DNA of 64,000 nucleotides from Aliarcobacter butzleri (GTDB lineage: Bacteria; Campylobacterota; Campylobacteria; Campylobacterales; Arcobacteraceae), in assembly GCF_900187115.1 (NCBI RefSeq), contig NZ_LT906455.1, forward strand, positions 558,001-622,000, read 5' to 3'. Numbering within the stretch: position 1 is the stretch's first letter; every line of letters begins with the position of its first letter. A model generated the notes under the pieces. That model had not been told where the DNA came from. It was given only the letters and a program-made list of their open reading frames with translations, and did no database searches. A program made the translations under genes and the position numbers. Of this stretch, positions 28,033 through 37,548 are shown one piece after another.

Positions 28033-28851
28033 ATGAAGAGTCTATTTTTAGGAATGTTTGTAATATTTATTTTAACAGGTTGTGCTTCAAAAAAAGATTT
28101 CCGAAATATGACTACTGATGAGATGAAAAAAGATTGTAATGGAAAAGATGAATTCAAATCTTGTTTTAGATTAGGAAAAGAGTATTTTAAAAACAATGAT
28201 ATGAATCTTGCATTAACATACTATTCAAAAGGTTGTGATGGTTATTATGAAATAGGATTTATAAATAAAAAACGTGTAATTAGAGAAGATATCCATAGTT
28301 GTATAAAAGAAGCTGAAATATTAAAAGATAAAAAAGAATATAGAAATAGTGGAACAAAAAGTAAATTAATTTATGTTGCAGATTATTATTTTGAGAGTAA
28401 TGACCTCACAAAAGCATATGAATATTATGAAGATTCTTTGAAATATCAATCTATACTTTTTGAACAAGAAATATATTCAAAACAAATATTTTTTAATATG
28501 AGTCAAATTTTATTGAAAGGAACTGATAAAATACAACAAAATATTAAGCTATCCGAAGTATATTATATTAAATCTTTACAATATGAAATATATAATATTA
28601 TACGTAAAGCTTTAATAGTTCAAATAAGATTAAATAAAATCTATCCGACCATAGAAGTAGATACAGAAATTTCAGCTGATGGAAAAATTTTAAATACAAT
28701 TATAACTACAATACCGAAAGATGAAAATATAAGTTCAAAAGTTTATAAATTATTGCAAGAACAGACTTTTAACTCGATACCAAAAGAGTATAATTTACAA
28801 CAAATTAAAGTTAATAAAGTTACTTTAAAAACTAATGCAAATCAGAAATAA
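28033..28851 (+). CDS. Lipoprotein with Sel1/TPR-like region
   Basis: A 272-residue predicted outer-envelope lipoprotein: lipobox LTGC with Cys17 as the first mature residue. Residues 35-75 (DCNGKDEFKSCFRLGKEYF) look like a degenerate Sel1 repeat with paired cysteines, akin to Hcp proteins. The remainder is a helical region followed by a C-terminal beta-rich part that I do not recognise. It follows valS by 27 nt behind AAAAGGAA, so it may be read through from valS. Function unknown. Confidence 0.72.
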   Translation: MKSLFLGMFVIFILTGCASKKDFRNMTTDEMKKDCNGKDEFKSCFRLGKEYFKNNDMNLALTYYSKGCDGYYEIGFINKKRVIREDIHSCIKEAEILKDKKEYRNSGTKSKLIYVADYYFESNDLTKAYEYYEDSLKYQSILFEQEIYSKQIFFNMSQILLKGTDKIQQNIKLSEVYYIKSLQYEIYNIIRKALIVQIRLNKIYPTIEVDTEISADGKILNTIITTIPKDENISSKVYKLLQEQTFNSIPKEYNLQQIKVNKVTLKTNANQK

Positions 28852-28866
28852 GTAAATTTTTTACTT
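28850..28866 (+). terminator. Weak hairpin after the lipoprotein gene
   Basis: Seven-base-pair AT-rich stem AAGTAAA / TTTACTT with a TTT loop immediately after the stop codon. It is weak, so termination here is uncertain. Confidence 0.35.
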
Positions 28867-29011
28867 TTCCAATGTGCATATTGGGGAAAAATATTTATAT
28901 TTAGATCTTTGTAAAATCGAAATTAAACTTATTTCATCAATACTTTATACAAAAATCTAAAGATGGATACAAAAAATAAAAATTTAATTAAAGAAATAGA
29001 AAAGGAAAAAA

Positions 29012-29206
29012 ATGCTCGATAATAAAAAAAGAATAAATATAAAAGCTGGTTTAAAAGTAAATGTTGTACTAAAACAAGACCAAATAACAGGTAAACTTAC
29101 AAGTGGAATTGTAAAAGATATACTTACAAATTCACCAACTCATCCACATGGAATAAAAGTGCGACTTCAAGATGGACAAGTTGGAAGAGTTCAGGAAATC
29201 TTATAG
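29012..29206 (+). CDS. YwbE family small protein (DUF2196)
   Basis: A 64-residue protein matching the YwbE family throughout: KAGLKVNVVLKQDQ, then TSGIVKDILTNSPTHPHGIKV and a C-terminal VGRVQEI. Members are small, basic, cytoplasmic and probably single-domain beta barrels of unknown function. AAAAGGAAAA precedes the ATG. It sits alone between the lipoprotein and a convergent gene. Confidence 0.86.
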   Translation: MLDNKKRINIKAGLKVNVVLKQDQITGKLTSGIVKDILTNSPTHPHGIKVRLQDGQVGRVQEIL

Positions 29207-29243
29207 TAAATTGGTAAGATTTGGGCTATAAACAAAATCAAAC

Positions 29244-30098
29244 CTATTTAACTAAAACCCTATATAAAAACCTAAAACCAAACAATCCTAAAATAGTTAC
29301 AAAAAACCATAAAAGATTATCAAAAAACTTCTCTTTTGCTTTTTCATAAAGTTCAAAATATACTTTTTCTATGTTTGTATTTACATAGATTGTAGCATTT
29401 GATTTCCAACTATTACTTATGTCATTTGCTTGTTCTTCAAGATATATTGGAACTAACTCTTTAAACCATAAAGGAGTTGTATAATTTACATTATCATTAG
29501 AAACTTGTGCTAAAGTTTTGTCAAAATATATTGTTGCTTGTGTATCTACAACTTTTTCAAATTGATTTGTTGCTTTAAATTTTATCGTAAGGCTATTTTG
29601 ATTTTTGAAATTTTTATTTGGTAAAAAAGTATATATATCTTGACTTGGAACGATAGATTTATTATCTTCATTTGGAATAGAACCATTTAAAGTTAATAAC
29701 TCTTTTTCAAAATCATCACTTTGAGTAATAACTACAAATCTTCCAAGAGTTTCATCGATAATAGCATTTGTAACTTCCCAAAGTTGACTTTTATCCAAGT
29801 CGTTTGAAGTTTTTACTAAATCTTCTTCTTTTATTTCAAATGTACTATTATCAACTTTAATACTTTTAAAATCGCTATTAAAAGTTTGATTTATAATAGA
29901 TAAAATTTCAGGATTTGTTTTATCTTCTAAAAATTTTTTTAGATTTTCTTGTAGATAAATCGAAGTAGTTTTTGTTTTTAGTAAAGATGAAGAGATAGTA
30001 TCTTCTTTCATCTTTTCAAAATTTATCCAAAAATCCCATACAAAAAATGTAAGAGAAAAAATAGATAAAATTATATATAAAAGTTTTGATTTAAGCAT
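29244..30098 (-). CDS. Stand-alone LapD/MoxY-type periplasmic sensor domain protein
   Basis: A 284-residue inner-membrane protein: one N-terminal transmembrane helix (residues 5-25), about 225 periplasmic residues, and a C-terminal helix (residues 262-280). The stretch ISNSWKSNATIYVNTNIEKV matches the LapD_MoxY_N module, which in other proteins is followed by HAMP and GGDEF/EAL output domains. Here the chain ends six residues after the second helix and no output domain follows. It is six bases downstream of the YajR-like transporter gene on the same strand, so the two are an operon. It may signal through a partner or be a degenerate receptor. Confidence 0.72.
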   Translation of the reverse strand: MLKSKLLYIILSIFSLTFFVWDFWINFEKMKEDTISSSLLKTKTTSIYLQENLKKFLEDKTNPEILSIINQTFNSDFKSIKVDNSTFEIKEEDLVKTSNDLDKSQLWEVTNAIIDETLGRFVVITQSDDFEKELLTLNGSIPNEDNKSIVPSQDIYTFLPNKNFKNQNSLTIKFKATNQFEKVVDTQATIYFDKTLAQVSNDNVNYTTPLWFKELVPIYLEEQANDISNSWKSNATIYVNTNIEKVYFELYEKAKEKFFDNLLWFFVTILGLFGFRFLYRVLVK

Positions 30099-30104
30099 AT
30101 TTTA

Positions 30105-31418
30105 TCACTTTAAAAGAGCTCTTATCTCTTCTTCACTAATCTTTTCATCATCATATTTTATAGCTATAATATTTTCTGTATTATTTATATACCACTCATC
30201 GATTGCATCATTTTGATTTAGTTTTCCACTATTTTCAAGTTTGTATTCATCTAAATTTAAATAAACAGATTTTGTTTTTGATGGATTTGGCATAGTCAAA
30301 ATCAAAATCCCCCATAAAACACAAATAACAGCGATGATAATAGAAAATGTTGATAAATTAAGGTTATCAAGCATTATTCCACCCAAAAGTCCACCAACAA
30401 ATGTTCCTAAATATCCAAATGAATTAAATACTCCTAAAACACTTCCTCTTTGATGAACTTTTGCAAATTTTGAAGCAAGTGATTGCATGATTGGTTCGTG
30501 CATATTAAAACCAATAAAAAATATAACTACACCAATTACAAAAACAACGGAACTAGAACTAAATCCTATAACTAAATATGAAATTATAAAAAATAAAATT
30601 CCAAGAGCTAAAATCTCTTTGAACTTACCTTTCTTTTCTGCAATAATAGCAGCAGGTGCCATAGATAAAAGTCCAAATATCATAGCAGGAAGATAAACAT
30701 ACCAAAGCTCTTTTTTCTCCCAACCATAAGTTTTTGTTAAGATGATAGGAATTACTAAAAATGCAAATGTCATCAAAGCTTTTTGTAAAAAGTTTGTGAT
30801 ATTCATTCTATTTATATTTGTATTTCCTAAAACATCTGATAATCTTAATTTGTCATTATATGTATGAGTTATTATTGGAGGATTTGGAACTTTTTTTACT
30901 AAAATGTAAATAGAAATAAGAGCTAAAAACATTGTAATATAAAATAAAACTGGAACACCTATAAATCCACCAATTAACGGTCCAGCTAACATTGCTATTG
31001 CAAAAGCAAGTCCTATAAAAGAACCCATTAAAGCCATAGCTTTTGATCTTTCGTGTTCTTTTACTAAATCACTTATCATAGCAGTTACAACTGCTCCAAT
31101 AGCACCAGAACCTTGTAAAAGTCGACCTAACATCAAAGTATAAATATCAGTTGCAATAGCGCAAATAAGAGAACCAATTGCAAAAAGTAAAAGTCCAGTG
31201 ATGATTGTACCTTTTCTTCCTAATTTATCACTCATTACTCCAAAAGGAACTTGAAAAACAACTTGTGTTAAAGCATAACCACCAACAACGATACCAACTA
31301 AAGTTGCATTTGCACCATCTAAAGATAAAGCATATACAGAAATAACTGGTAATACAATAAAAAGTCCAAAGAATCTAAGGGCTATGATAAAACTCAAAGG
31401 CATTACAGATTTAATCAT
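30105..31418 (-). CDS. MFS transporter, YajR-like
   Basis: A 437-residue major facilitator with twelve membrane segments. The YajR-type motif set is visible: motif A GVMSDKLGRKGTI, FGLFIVLPVISVYALSLDGA, and RLLQGSGAIGAVVTAMISDL. After the last helix a soluble C-terminal tail of about 60 residues (DAIDEWYINNTENIIAIKYDDE) corresponds to the YAM-like ferredoxin-fold domain of YajR, though shortened. Substrate unknown; drug or metabolite efflux by proton antiport is likely. AGGATT precedes the start. Confidence 0.87.
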   Translation of the reverse strand: MIKSVMPLSFIIALRFFGLFIVLPVISVYALSLDGANATLVGIVVGGYALTQVVFQVPFGVMSDKLGRKGTIITGLLLFAIGSLICAIATDIYTLMLGRLLQGSGAIGAVVTAMISDLVKEHERSKAMALMGSFIGLAFAIAMLAGPLIGGFIGVPVLFYITMFLALISIYILVKKVPNPPIITHTYNDKLRLSDVLGNTNINRMNITNFLQKALMTFAFLVIPIILTKTYGWEKKELWYVYLPAMIFGLLSMAPAAIIAEKKGKFKEILALGILFFIISYLVIGFSSSSVVFVIGVVIFFIGFNMHEPIMQSLASKFAKVHQRGSVLGVFNSFGYLGTFVGGLLGGIMLDNLNLSTFSIIIAVICVLWGILILTMPNPSKTKSVYLNLDEYKLENSGKLNQNDAIDEWYINNTENIIAIKYDDEKISEEEIRALLK

Positions 31419-31495
31419 TAATAATCCTAAATATATTATAATTTTGGTTTATTATATAAAAAATTCGATAATAACTAGTATAAAAAGGACAAAGA

Positions 31496-32095
31496 TTGAA
31501 AATCGTTTTAGCCTCAGCAAATAAGGGAAAAATAAAAGAGTTCGAAAGACTTCTTCCAAATGATGAAATAGTAGCATTTAGTGAAATTTTAGGAAAAATT
31601 GAAATTGATGAAGATAAAGATACTTTTAAAGGTAACGCTATAAAAAAAGCACAAACAATCTATGATGAACTTCAAAAAATTAATTTTGGTGATGTTGTTG
31701 TGATTTCAGATGATTCAGGAATTAGTGTACCAGTTTTAGGAAATGCTCCAGGAGTTTATAGTGCTAGATATGCAGGACTTAATGCAAGTGATAAAGAAAA
31801 TAACGAAAAATTAAAAGCTGAATTAAATAAATTAGGTTTAGAAAAAACTCCTGCTTTTTATACAGCTTGTATTGCAATAGTTTATAAAAATGAAGTTTAT
31901 ACAGTTCATGGTTGGATGTATGGTGAAGTTTTAAATAAAGAGATAGGAACAAATGGTTTTGGATATGATCCTATGTTTATTCCAAATGGATATGATAAAA
32001 CGTTAGGTGAATTAGATGAAGGAGTTAAAAAAGAGTTTTCTCATAGAAGTAAAGCTTTAAAACTTGCAATGAAAGTTTTAGAAGTTATTCTTTAG
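31496..32095 (+). CDS. rdgB: XTP/dITP diphosphatase RdgB/HAM1
   Basis: House-cleaning enzyme that hydrolyses dITP and XTP to monophosphates, preventing mutagenic incorporation. The N-terminal [14 protein letters not shown], the catalytic region [26 protein letters not shown], and [22 protein letters not shown] are characteristic. Length 199 is normal. The start codon is TTG, with AAAAAGG upstream. The last 11 bases overlap the 3' end of the convergent pseudopilin-like gene. Confidence 0.95.
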   Translation: MKIVLASANKGKIKEFERLLPNDEIVAFSEILGKIEIDEDKDTFKGNAIKKAQTIYDELQKINFGDVVVISDDSGISVPVLGNAPGVYSARYAGLNASDKENNEKLKAELNKLGLEKTPAFYTACIAIVYKNEVYTVHGWMYGEVLNKEIGTNGFGYDPMFIPNGYDKTLGELDEGVKKEFSHRSKALKLAMKVLEVIL

Positions 32096-32405
32096 TAATT
32101 TGTTTATGGATTGAAATATCAAAATCTTTTGCTTTTACGAAAATATCTACAATATTTGAATCAATAAGTTTAGTAGCATAAATATCAAATAATTCATCTT
32201 CAATTTGAAGGTGAGTTATATCTTTTAAATCATAATTCTTTACAAAATCTTCAAAAAAATTTAGATGATTTTTTGCTTGAATATATAAATATTGGTTTGA
32301 TAAATTTTGATTTTTTAAGGCTTTTGTCTCTAAAATCAAAACACCTAAATATGAAAAAGTAGAGATTAGTACAATAGTAATCAAAAGTGTATAAGCTTTT
32401 TTCAT
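32085..32405 (-). CDS. Small membrane-anchored protein, pseudopilin-like operon member
   Basis: A 106-residue protein with one N-terminal hydrophobic helix (residues 6-27) preceded by a two-lysine start and followed by a hydrophilic domain. It lacks a clear prepilin-peptidase site (no Gly or Glu at the usual positions) but sits at the end of a three-gene run of tiny prepilin-like proteins. It overlaps the preceding gene by 4 nt and rdgB convergently by 11 nt. Probably a minor pseudopilin-like or assembly component; function inferred from context only. Confidence 0.65.
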   Translation of the reverse strand: MKKAYTLLITIVLISTFSYLGVLILETKALKNQNLSNQYLYIQAKNHLNFFEDFVKNYDLKDITHLQIEDELFDIYATKLIDSNIVDIFVKAKDFDISIHKQITKE

Positions 32406-32743
32406 AAACTAAATTCCCAAGTTTGCATAATCTTATCTTTAAAATTTATATAAATTGTGATTTGTTTTGAAGTTTTCATAATATTAAACTCTTTTACATC
32501 TTTTAATAAAAGATTATTTTCAAAATATAAATTACCATTTGAAAATTGTAGATTTGAGATATTGTATTTGTTTTTTTCTATAAAAACTTTTGTTGCTAAA
32601 AAATTTATTTTATCAATTTCTAACTCTTGATTGTATTTATTTTCTAAACTCAATTCTTTTGTAAAAAGTGTTGAATATATTATAACTATCGAAGAGATTA
32701 TTAAAGTTATGATTATTTCAAGAAGAGAAAAACTATTTTTCAT
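32402..32743 (-). CDS. Small pseudopilin-like protein (prepilin N-terminus)
   Basis: A 113-residue protein whose start, MKNSFSLLEIIITLIISSI, fits the type IV prepilin/pseudopilin pattern: a short leader, Phe at +1 in some families, Glu at +5 and a hydrophobic helix. The usual Gly before the cleavage site is replaced by Ser. The rest is a short beta-rich globular part. It overlaps both neighbours (4 and 11 nt) and probably belongs to a type II-secretion-like or pilus-like apparatus whose main genes are elsewhere. Confidence 0.72.
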   Translation of the reverse strand: MKNSFSLLEIIITLIISSIVIIYSTLFTKELSLENKYNQELEIDKINFLATKVFIEKNKYNISNLQFSNGNLYFENNLLLKDVKEFNIMKTSKQITIYINFKDKIMQTWEFSL

Positions 32744-33020
32744 ACTTAAAAAGTTTTATACTTTCATTTTCAAATTGATATTTTGTAACAGTTATATTTT
32801 CAATAATTTCTTTATTTTTTATAAGTTGTAAAGTTTTAGCTGAGTTTTGAAAACTTCCATAATTTTTTGTATCAAATAGATTTTCTAAATTATTTAACAA
32901 CATAAAGTTTTTTGAAGAATTTTCATCATAATAAGTTGAGTATTTAAACCCAATTATTACGATAAGCAAAAGAGTGATACTAACTAATGTTTCAATTAAA
33001 GTAAAACTATTTTTCTGCAA
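32733..33020 (-). CDS. Small pseudopilin-like protein (FTLIET N-terminus)
   Basis: A 95-residue protein starting MQKNSFTLIETLVSITLLL, which carries the prepilin signature FTLIE with Glu five residues after the cleavage position; again Ser replaces Gly at -1. The mature part is only about 70 residues. The start lies 14 bases inside proC on the same strand, so translation is coupled to proline biosynthesis. Together with the two following genes it makes a compact pseudopilin set. Confidence 0.75.
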   Translation of the reverse strand: MQKNSFTLIETLVSITLLLIVIIGFKYSTYYDENSSKNFMLLNNLENLFDTKNYGSFQNSAKTLQLIKNKEIIENITVTKYQFENESIKLFKYEK

Positions 33021-33771
33021 GTTTTAATGCTTTGTTAAAAGAGCTTTCAACCGCTTTTATCATAGCACTTCTTACTCCAGCTTCTTCAAGTTGAGCAAAT
33101 CCTGCTGCTGTTGTTCCCCCTGGACTCATAACAGAATCTTTTATAACTGCTGGATGAGAGTGTCTTAAAAGTGAAGCAGTTCCACTAAATAATCCTTGAA
33201 CTAAATGAGCACTTAAATGTCTTTCTAATCCAGCTTTTACTGCACCATCAGCTAAACTTTCAGCGATTAATGCTAAAAATGCAGGACCAGAACCTGTAAT
33301 TGCACTTGCAATATCAAGTTGAGTTTCTGTATTTACCCAAAGAGCTTCTCCAATACAAGAAAAAATCTCCATAGCAACAGCTTTTGATTCAATATCACCA
33401 GTTATTGTTGTCATAGAGTTATGCACACTTGCTGCAATATTTGGCATAGTTCTGATATAGTGGGTTGCTTTTATCTGTTTTTTTAGAAAATCAAGTTTTG
33501 TTCCAGCTAAAATAGATAATAATACATTTGCACTTCCAATAAGTCTTACAGAAACACTCTCTAAAGCATAAGGTTTTACGCAAAATATAACAATTTTATC
33601 TGTGATATCTTCTTTATCTTCTAATTGTTTTATTGTTATTTGAGGTATTTTTTCCTGTATAAGTTTTAATTTCTCAATATCTCTTCCAATCATCTCAACT
33701 TCGTACTTTTTTATAAGTCCTTTAGCTAGTGCTTGAGCCATAATACCATTACCTATTAGTGTAAGTTTCAT
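33007..33771 (-). CDS. proC: Pyrroline-5-carboxylate reductase
   Basis: Last step of proline synthesis: NAD(P)H reduction of pyrroline-5-carboxylate. The N-terminal Rossmann motif is LIGNGIMAQALAKGL. Conserved C-terminal segments are TAITGSGPAFLALIAESLADGAVKAGL and SPGGTTAAGFAQLEEAGVR. Length 254 is slightly short but all core motifs are present. A strong AAAGGAA precedes the ATG. First gene of a leftward operon that continues into the pseudopilin genes. Confidence 0.95.
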   Translation of the reverse strand: MKLTLIGNGIMAQALAKGLIKKYEVEMIGRDIEKLKLIQEKIPQITIKQLEDKEDITDKIVIFCVKPYALESVSVRLIGSANVLLSILAGTKLDFLKKQIKATHYIRTMPNIAASVHNSMTTITGDIESKAVAMEIFSCIGEALWVNTETQLDIASAITGSGPAFLALIAESLADGAVKAGLERHLSAHLVQGLFSGTASLLRHSHPAVIKDSVMSPGGTTAAGFAQLEEAGVRSAMIKAVESSFNKALKLAEK

Positions 33772-33867
33772 CTATATTCCTTTCTTGAACTAGTTTGATT
33801 TATTATAGCAGATAATTCCTAAGCTGTAATTAGATAAAATGTGTTTTTTATGATAAAGGATATTAGA

Positions 33868-34521
33868 ATGATAAAAAGTTTGAAGCTAAAGGGTTTGTTA
33901 TTAGTTACTTGTGCTACTTTTGTATTTACAGGTTGTTCTTCAAAAAGTGAGCAGGAATATAATAAACCAGCACTTTATTGGTATAACAAGATGATGAAGC
34001 AAATAGCATCGGGAGATTTAGATGAAGCTGATGATACATATACATCATTAGAGAGTGAACATAGAAATTCACCATATATTCCAACAGCAATTATGATTTT
34101 AGTAAATGCGCATATTGAGGAAGAAGAGTATGCTTTAGCAAATTTTTATTTGGATGAATATATCAAAAAATTTGGATTGAGCAAAGATATTGATTATGCA
34201 AGATATTTAAAAATCAAAGCAAATTTTTTAGGATTTAAATATCAATTTAGAGATCAACAACTAATAGATGATACTTTAAGTCAAATCCAAGAGTTTAAAG
34301 AAAAATATAAAAACTCACCATACATGCCTTTAGTTGACACTATAAATTCAAGATTATATATGTCAAAAGCTAGTTTTGACCAAGAAATATCTGAACTTTA
34401 TACAAGAAGAGATAAACCTCTTGGAACAGAGTTCTATGAAGAAAAAGTAAGAGGTTCTTGGGTTGATAGTTCTGAAATTGAACCTGTAAAAGTACCATTT
34501 TATAGAGCTCTTTTCGAATAA
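33868..34521 (+). CDS. bamD: Outer membrane assembly lipoprotein BamD
   Basis: Essential lipoprotein of the BAM complex that folds outer-membrane proteins. With the start used here (ATG seven bases after AAAGGA) it has 217 residues, a signal sequence and the lipobox FTGC. TPR-like helices follow: PALYWYNKMMKQIASGDLDEAD, SPYIPTAIMILVNAHIEEEEYALANFYLDEYIKKF, as in BamD. An in-frame ATG nine codons upstream lacks a ribosome-binding site. It is followed 42 nt later by lon. Confidence 0.88.
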   Translation: MIKSLKLKGLLLVTCATFVFTGCSSKSEQEYNKPALYWYNKMMKQIASGDLDEADDTYTSLESEHRNSPYIPTAIMILVNAHIEEEEYALANFYLDEYIKKFGLSKDIDYARYLKIKANFLGFKYQFRDQQLIDDTLSQIQEFKEKYKNSPYMPLVDTINSRLYMSKASFDQEISELYTRRDKPLGTEFYEEKVRGSWVDSSEIEPVKVPFYRALFE

Positions 34522-34563
34522 AAATTTAATACGATTTATAAATTTTAGGAGTTAAATTAAAAT

Positions 34564-36981
34564 ATGGAATTAAAAAATTATGAAGAATTTCCACAAACTA
34601 TACCACTAATTATTGAAGATGATATATTTTTATACCCTTTTATGATTGCTCCTTTATTTTTAAGTAATGAGCAAAATGTAAAAGCTGTTGAATATGCAAT
34701 AGACCATAATAAACTAGTTATGGTTACAGTTTCAAAACCAGCAAAAGAAGGTAAAAGAGAAAAAGACTCTTTTTATGATGTTGGAGTTGTAGGAAACATT
34801 ATGAGAAAAGTATCTTTACCTGATGGTAAAATAAAAGTACTTTTCCAAGGTTTAACTAAAGGAAAAATTTTAGATTTTGCAAGTGAACAACCATTATTTG
34901 TAAATGTTGATACTTTAAAAAATGAAGAATCAAATGAAGAGAATATAAAATCTGTAATTGAAGTATTGATAGAAAATGTAAAAAAATTATCAAAATTGAA
35001 TATTAAATTTCCTGCTGATTTAGTAAAAACTATAGAAGAAAATGATGATCCTGTAAGAATTGCAGATTTAATATCATCTGTTTTAAAAGTAAAAAAAGAA
35101 GAAGCTTATAAACTATTTTCTCAAACAAATATTGAACAAAGATTATTTGATATTATAGAAGTTATTAAAAAAGAGATAGAATCATTTAAAATCCAAAAAG
35201 AGATTACTCAAAAAGTAAACTCAAAAATAGAAAAAACACACAAAGATTATTTTTTAAAAGAGCAAATAAAAGCTATTCAAAAAGAACTTGGAACAGATAA
35301 TCAAAAAGAAATAGAGATAAAATCTTATAAAAAGAGATTGAAAGCCAAAAAAGAGTTTATGTCAAAAGAAGCTTATAAAGAGACAAAAAAACAACTTGAA
35401 AAATTAAGCAGAATGAACCCTGATTCTCCTGATGCTTCTTTACTTCAAACTTATGTAGAACAAGTTTTAGATATTCCTTTTGGAGAATATGCAAACGAAA
35501 AGATTTCTGTAAAGAATGTAGAAGAACAACTAAATAAAGATCATTATTCATTAATTAAAGCAAAAGAGAGAATTAGTGAATATTTTGCAGTAAAACAACT
35601 ACTTGAACAAAGAAATTTAGAAGATTTAAAATCTAAAGGTACTGTTTTATGTTTTGTAGGACCTCCAGGAGTTGGTAAAACTTCTTTAGCAAACTCTATT
35701 TCTCAAGCACTAAAACGACCTTTAATAAGAGTAGCTTTAGGTGGAATGGAAGATGTAAACGAGTTAAGAGGACATAGAAGAACTTATGTTGGAGCAATGC
35801 CAGGAAGATTAATCAAAGGATTAATTGATGCAAAAAAAATGAATCCAGTTATGGTTTTAGATGAGATTGATAAACTTGGCTCTAATCATAGAGGTGATCC
35901 AACAGCTGTAATGTTAGAGATTTTAGACCCAGAACAAAACCATGAATTTAGAGATTTATATTTAAACTTTCCAGTTGATTTATCTCAAGTTATATTTGTA
36001 TCAACAGCAAATGATGCTAGAAGAATTCCTGCACCTTTAAGAGATAGAATGGAATTTATAGAGATATCTTCTTATACTCCAGAAGAAAAGTATCATATTG
36101 CAAAAGATTATTTGATTCCTCAAGAGTTAGAAAAACACGGACTTCAAAAAAGTGAAGTAAGTATCAATAAAGCAACTATTGAATTAATCATATCAAAATA
36201 TACAAGAGAAGCTGGGGTAAGAAATTTAAGACGAGTTTTCTCAAAACTATTTAGAAAAGTTGTAAAACAAATTTTAAATGACCCAACAATAGAAAAAGTA
36301 ACTATTGGAACAAAAGATTTAAAAGCTTATTTAGATAATCCAATTTTTGAAATTGATCCAGCAGAAAAGAAAAACTCTATTGGAATTGCAAATGGATTGG
36401 CTTGGACAGCAGTTGGTGGGGATGTTTTAAAAATCGAAGCAATTAAGCTAAAAGGAAAAGGAAATCTAACTGTTACAGGAAATCTTGGTGATGTAATGAA
36501 AGAGTCTTCAAGAATTTCATATTCTGTTGTAAAAGTTTTAATAGATAATAAAGTTCTAAAAATTGATGAAAAGATTATTCCTAAATCTGTAAAAGAAGAA
36601 GAGGAAAATGAAAAGCTTGATTGTAGTGAAATATATAAAAGATATGATATTCATTTACATATTCCAGAAGGTGCAACACCAAAAGATGGACCAAGTGCAG
36701 GTATAACTATGGCACTTGCAATAGCTTCAATTTTAAGTGATAAAGCTATAAAAGCAGATGTTGCAATGACAGGAGAACTTACACTTTCTGGTAAAGTTTT
36801 ACCAATTGGTGGATTAAAAGAGAAACTAATTGCAGCATATAAAGCAAAAATGAAAAAAGCTTTAGTTCCTAGAAAAAATTTTGATAGAGATTTGGATGAA
36901 ATTCCAGATGAAGTAAAAAATGCAATGGAAATAAAAGCTGTTGATACAATAGAAGATGTTTTAAAAGAGGCTTTAGTTTAA
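34564..36981 (+). CDS. lon: ATP-dependent protease Lon
   Basis: Cytoplasmic AAA+ serine protease. It has an N-terminal LON substrate domain (TIPLIIEDDIFLYPFMIAPLFL), a coiled coil, an AAA domain with Walker A G366-PPGVGKT373 and Walker B VMVLDEIDK, and a protease domain with the Ser711-Lys754 dyad in KDGPSAGITMA and GGLKEKLIAA. Length 805 is normal. AGGAG precedes the ATG. The rhomboid gene begins three bases after the stop, then the phosphatase overlaps by 4 nt, so bamD-lon-rhomboid-phosphatase look like one operon. Confidence 0.97.
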   Translation: MELKNYEEFPQTIPLIIEDDIFLYPFMIAPLFLSNEQNVKAVEYAIDHNKLVMVTVSKPAKEGKREKDSFYDVGVVGNIMRKVSLPDGKIKVLFQGLTKGKILDFASEQPLFVNVDTLKNEESNEENIKSVIEVLIENVKKLSKLNIKFPADLVKTIEENDDPVRIADLISSVLKVKKEEAYKLFSQTNIEQRLFDIIEVIKKEIESFKIQKEITQKVNSKIEKTHKDYFLKEQIKAIQKELGTDNQKEIEIKSYKKRLKAKKEFMSKEAYKETKKQLEKLSRMNPDSPDASLLQTYVEQVLDIPFGEYANEKISVKNVEEQLNKDHYSLIKAKERISEYFAVKQLLEQRNLEDLKSKGTVLCFVGPPGVGKTSLANSISQALKRPLIRVALGGMEDVNELRGHRRTYVGAMPGRLIKGLIDAKKMNPVMVLDEIDKLGSNHRGDPTAVMLEILDPEQNHEFRDLYLNFPVDLSQVIFVSTANDARRIPAPLRDRMEFIEISSYTPEEKYHIAKDYLIPQELEKHGLQKSEVSINKATIELIISKYTREAGVRNLRRVFSKLFRKVVKQILNDPTIEKVTIGTKDLKAYLDNPIFEIDPAEKKNSIGIANGLAWTAVGGDVLKIEAIKLKGKGNLTVTGNLGDVMKESSRISYSVVKVLIDNKVLKIDEKIIPKSVKEEEENEKLDCSEIYKRYDIHLHIPEGATPKDGPSAGITMALAIASILSDKAIKADVAMTGELTLSGKVLPIGGLKEKLIAAYKAKMKKALVPRKNFDRDLDEIPDEVKNAMEIKAVDTIEDVLKEALV

Positions 36982-36984
36982 TAG

Positions 36985-37548
36985 ATGCTAAACTTTAGTA
37001 AAAAAGATTTTACAGCAACAAATGTAATTATTATAATTACAGTTTTATTTTATTTAATCCAAATAAATGTACAACAAGGAAGTTTATTATTTGGATTAAA
37101 TTTATACTTTTTAATTGGTGGTTTTTATTGGCAACCACTAACTTCTATCTTTTCTCACGGTGGAATCGCTCACTTAGCTATGAATATGTTTGTACTTTGG
37201 CAATTTGGTAATTATGTAGAAAGATCAAGAGGTGCAAAAGCTTTTGTTTTATTGTATTTAATAACAGGAGTTTTAACCTCTCTTTTCTCATTTTTATATA
37301 TCTTTTTTTTAGATATTACTGTAAATTTAGTAGGAGCAAGTGGAGCAATTTGTGCTATTTTAGGATATGTTGCATATTTTGATAAAGTTCAAAGAAGTGG
37401 AATTATAACTTGGATTTTATTAATTTCTGTTGCTCCTTTACTTATTGGACTTCCTATTGCTTGGTATGCTCACTTTATTGGACTAGCTATTGGATTTATT
37501 TATGCAATAATTGATAAATCTATACTTTTAAAAAAATATAAAAGATGA
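36985..37548 (+). CDS. Rhomboid family intramembrane serine protease
   Basis: A 187-residue, six-helix membrane protease. Catalytic serine in LVGASGAICAILGY and catalytic histidine in WYAHFIGLAIGF. The oxyanion/loop motif HGGIAHLAMNMFVLWQFG is present. The first helix ends early, giving the compact core form. It starts three bases after lon and overlaps the phosphatase gene by 4 nt. Substrate unknown. Confidence 0.93.
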   Translation: MLNFSKKDFTATNVIIIITVLFYLIQINVQQGSLLFGLNLYFLIGGFYWQPLTSIFSHGGIAHLAMNMFVLWQFGNYVERSRGAKAFVLLYLITGVLTSLFSFLYIFFLDITVNLVGASGAICAILGYVAYFDKVQRSGIITWILLISVAPLLIGLPIAWYAHFIGLAIGFIYAIIDKSILLKKYKR

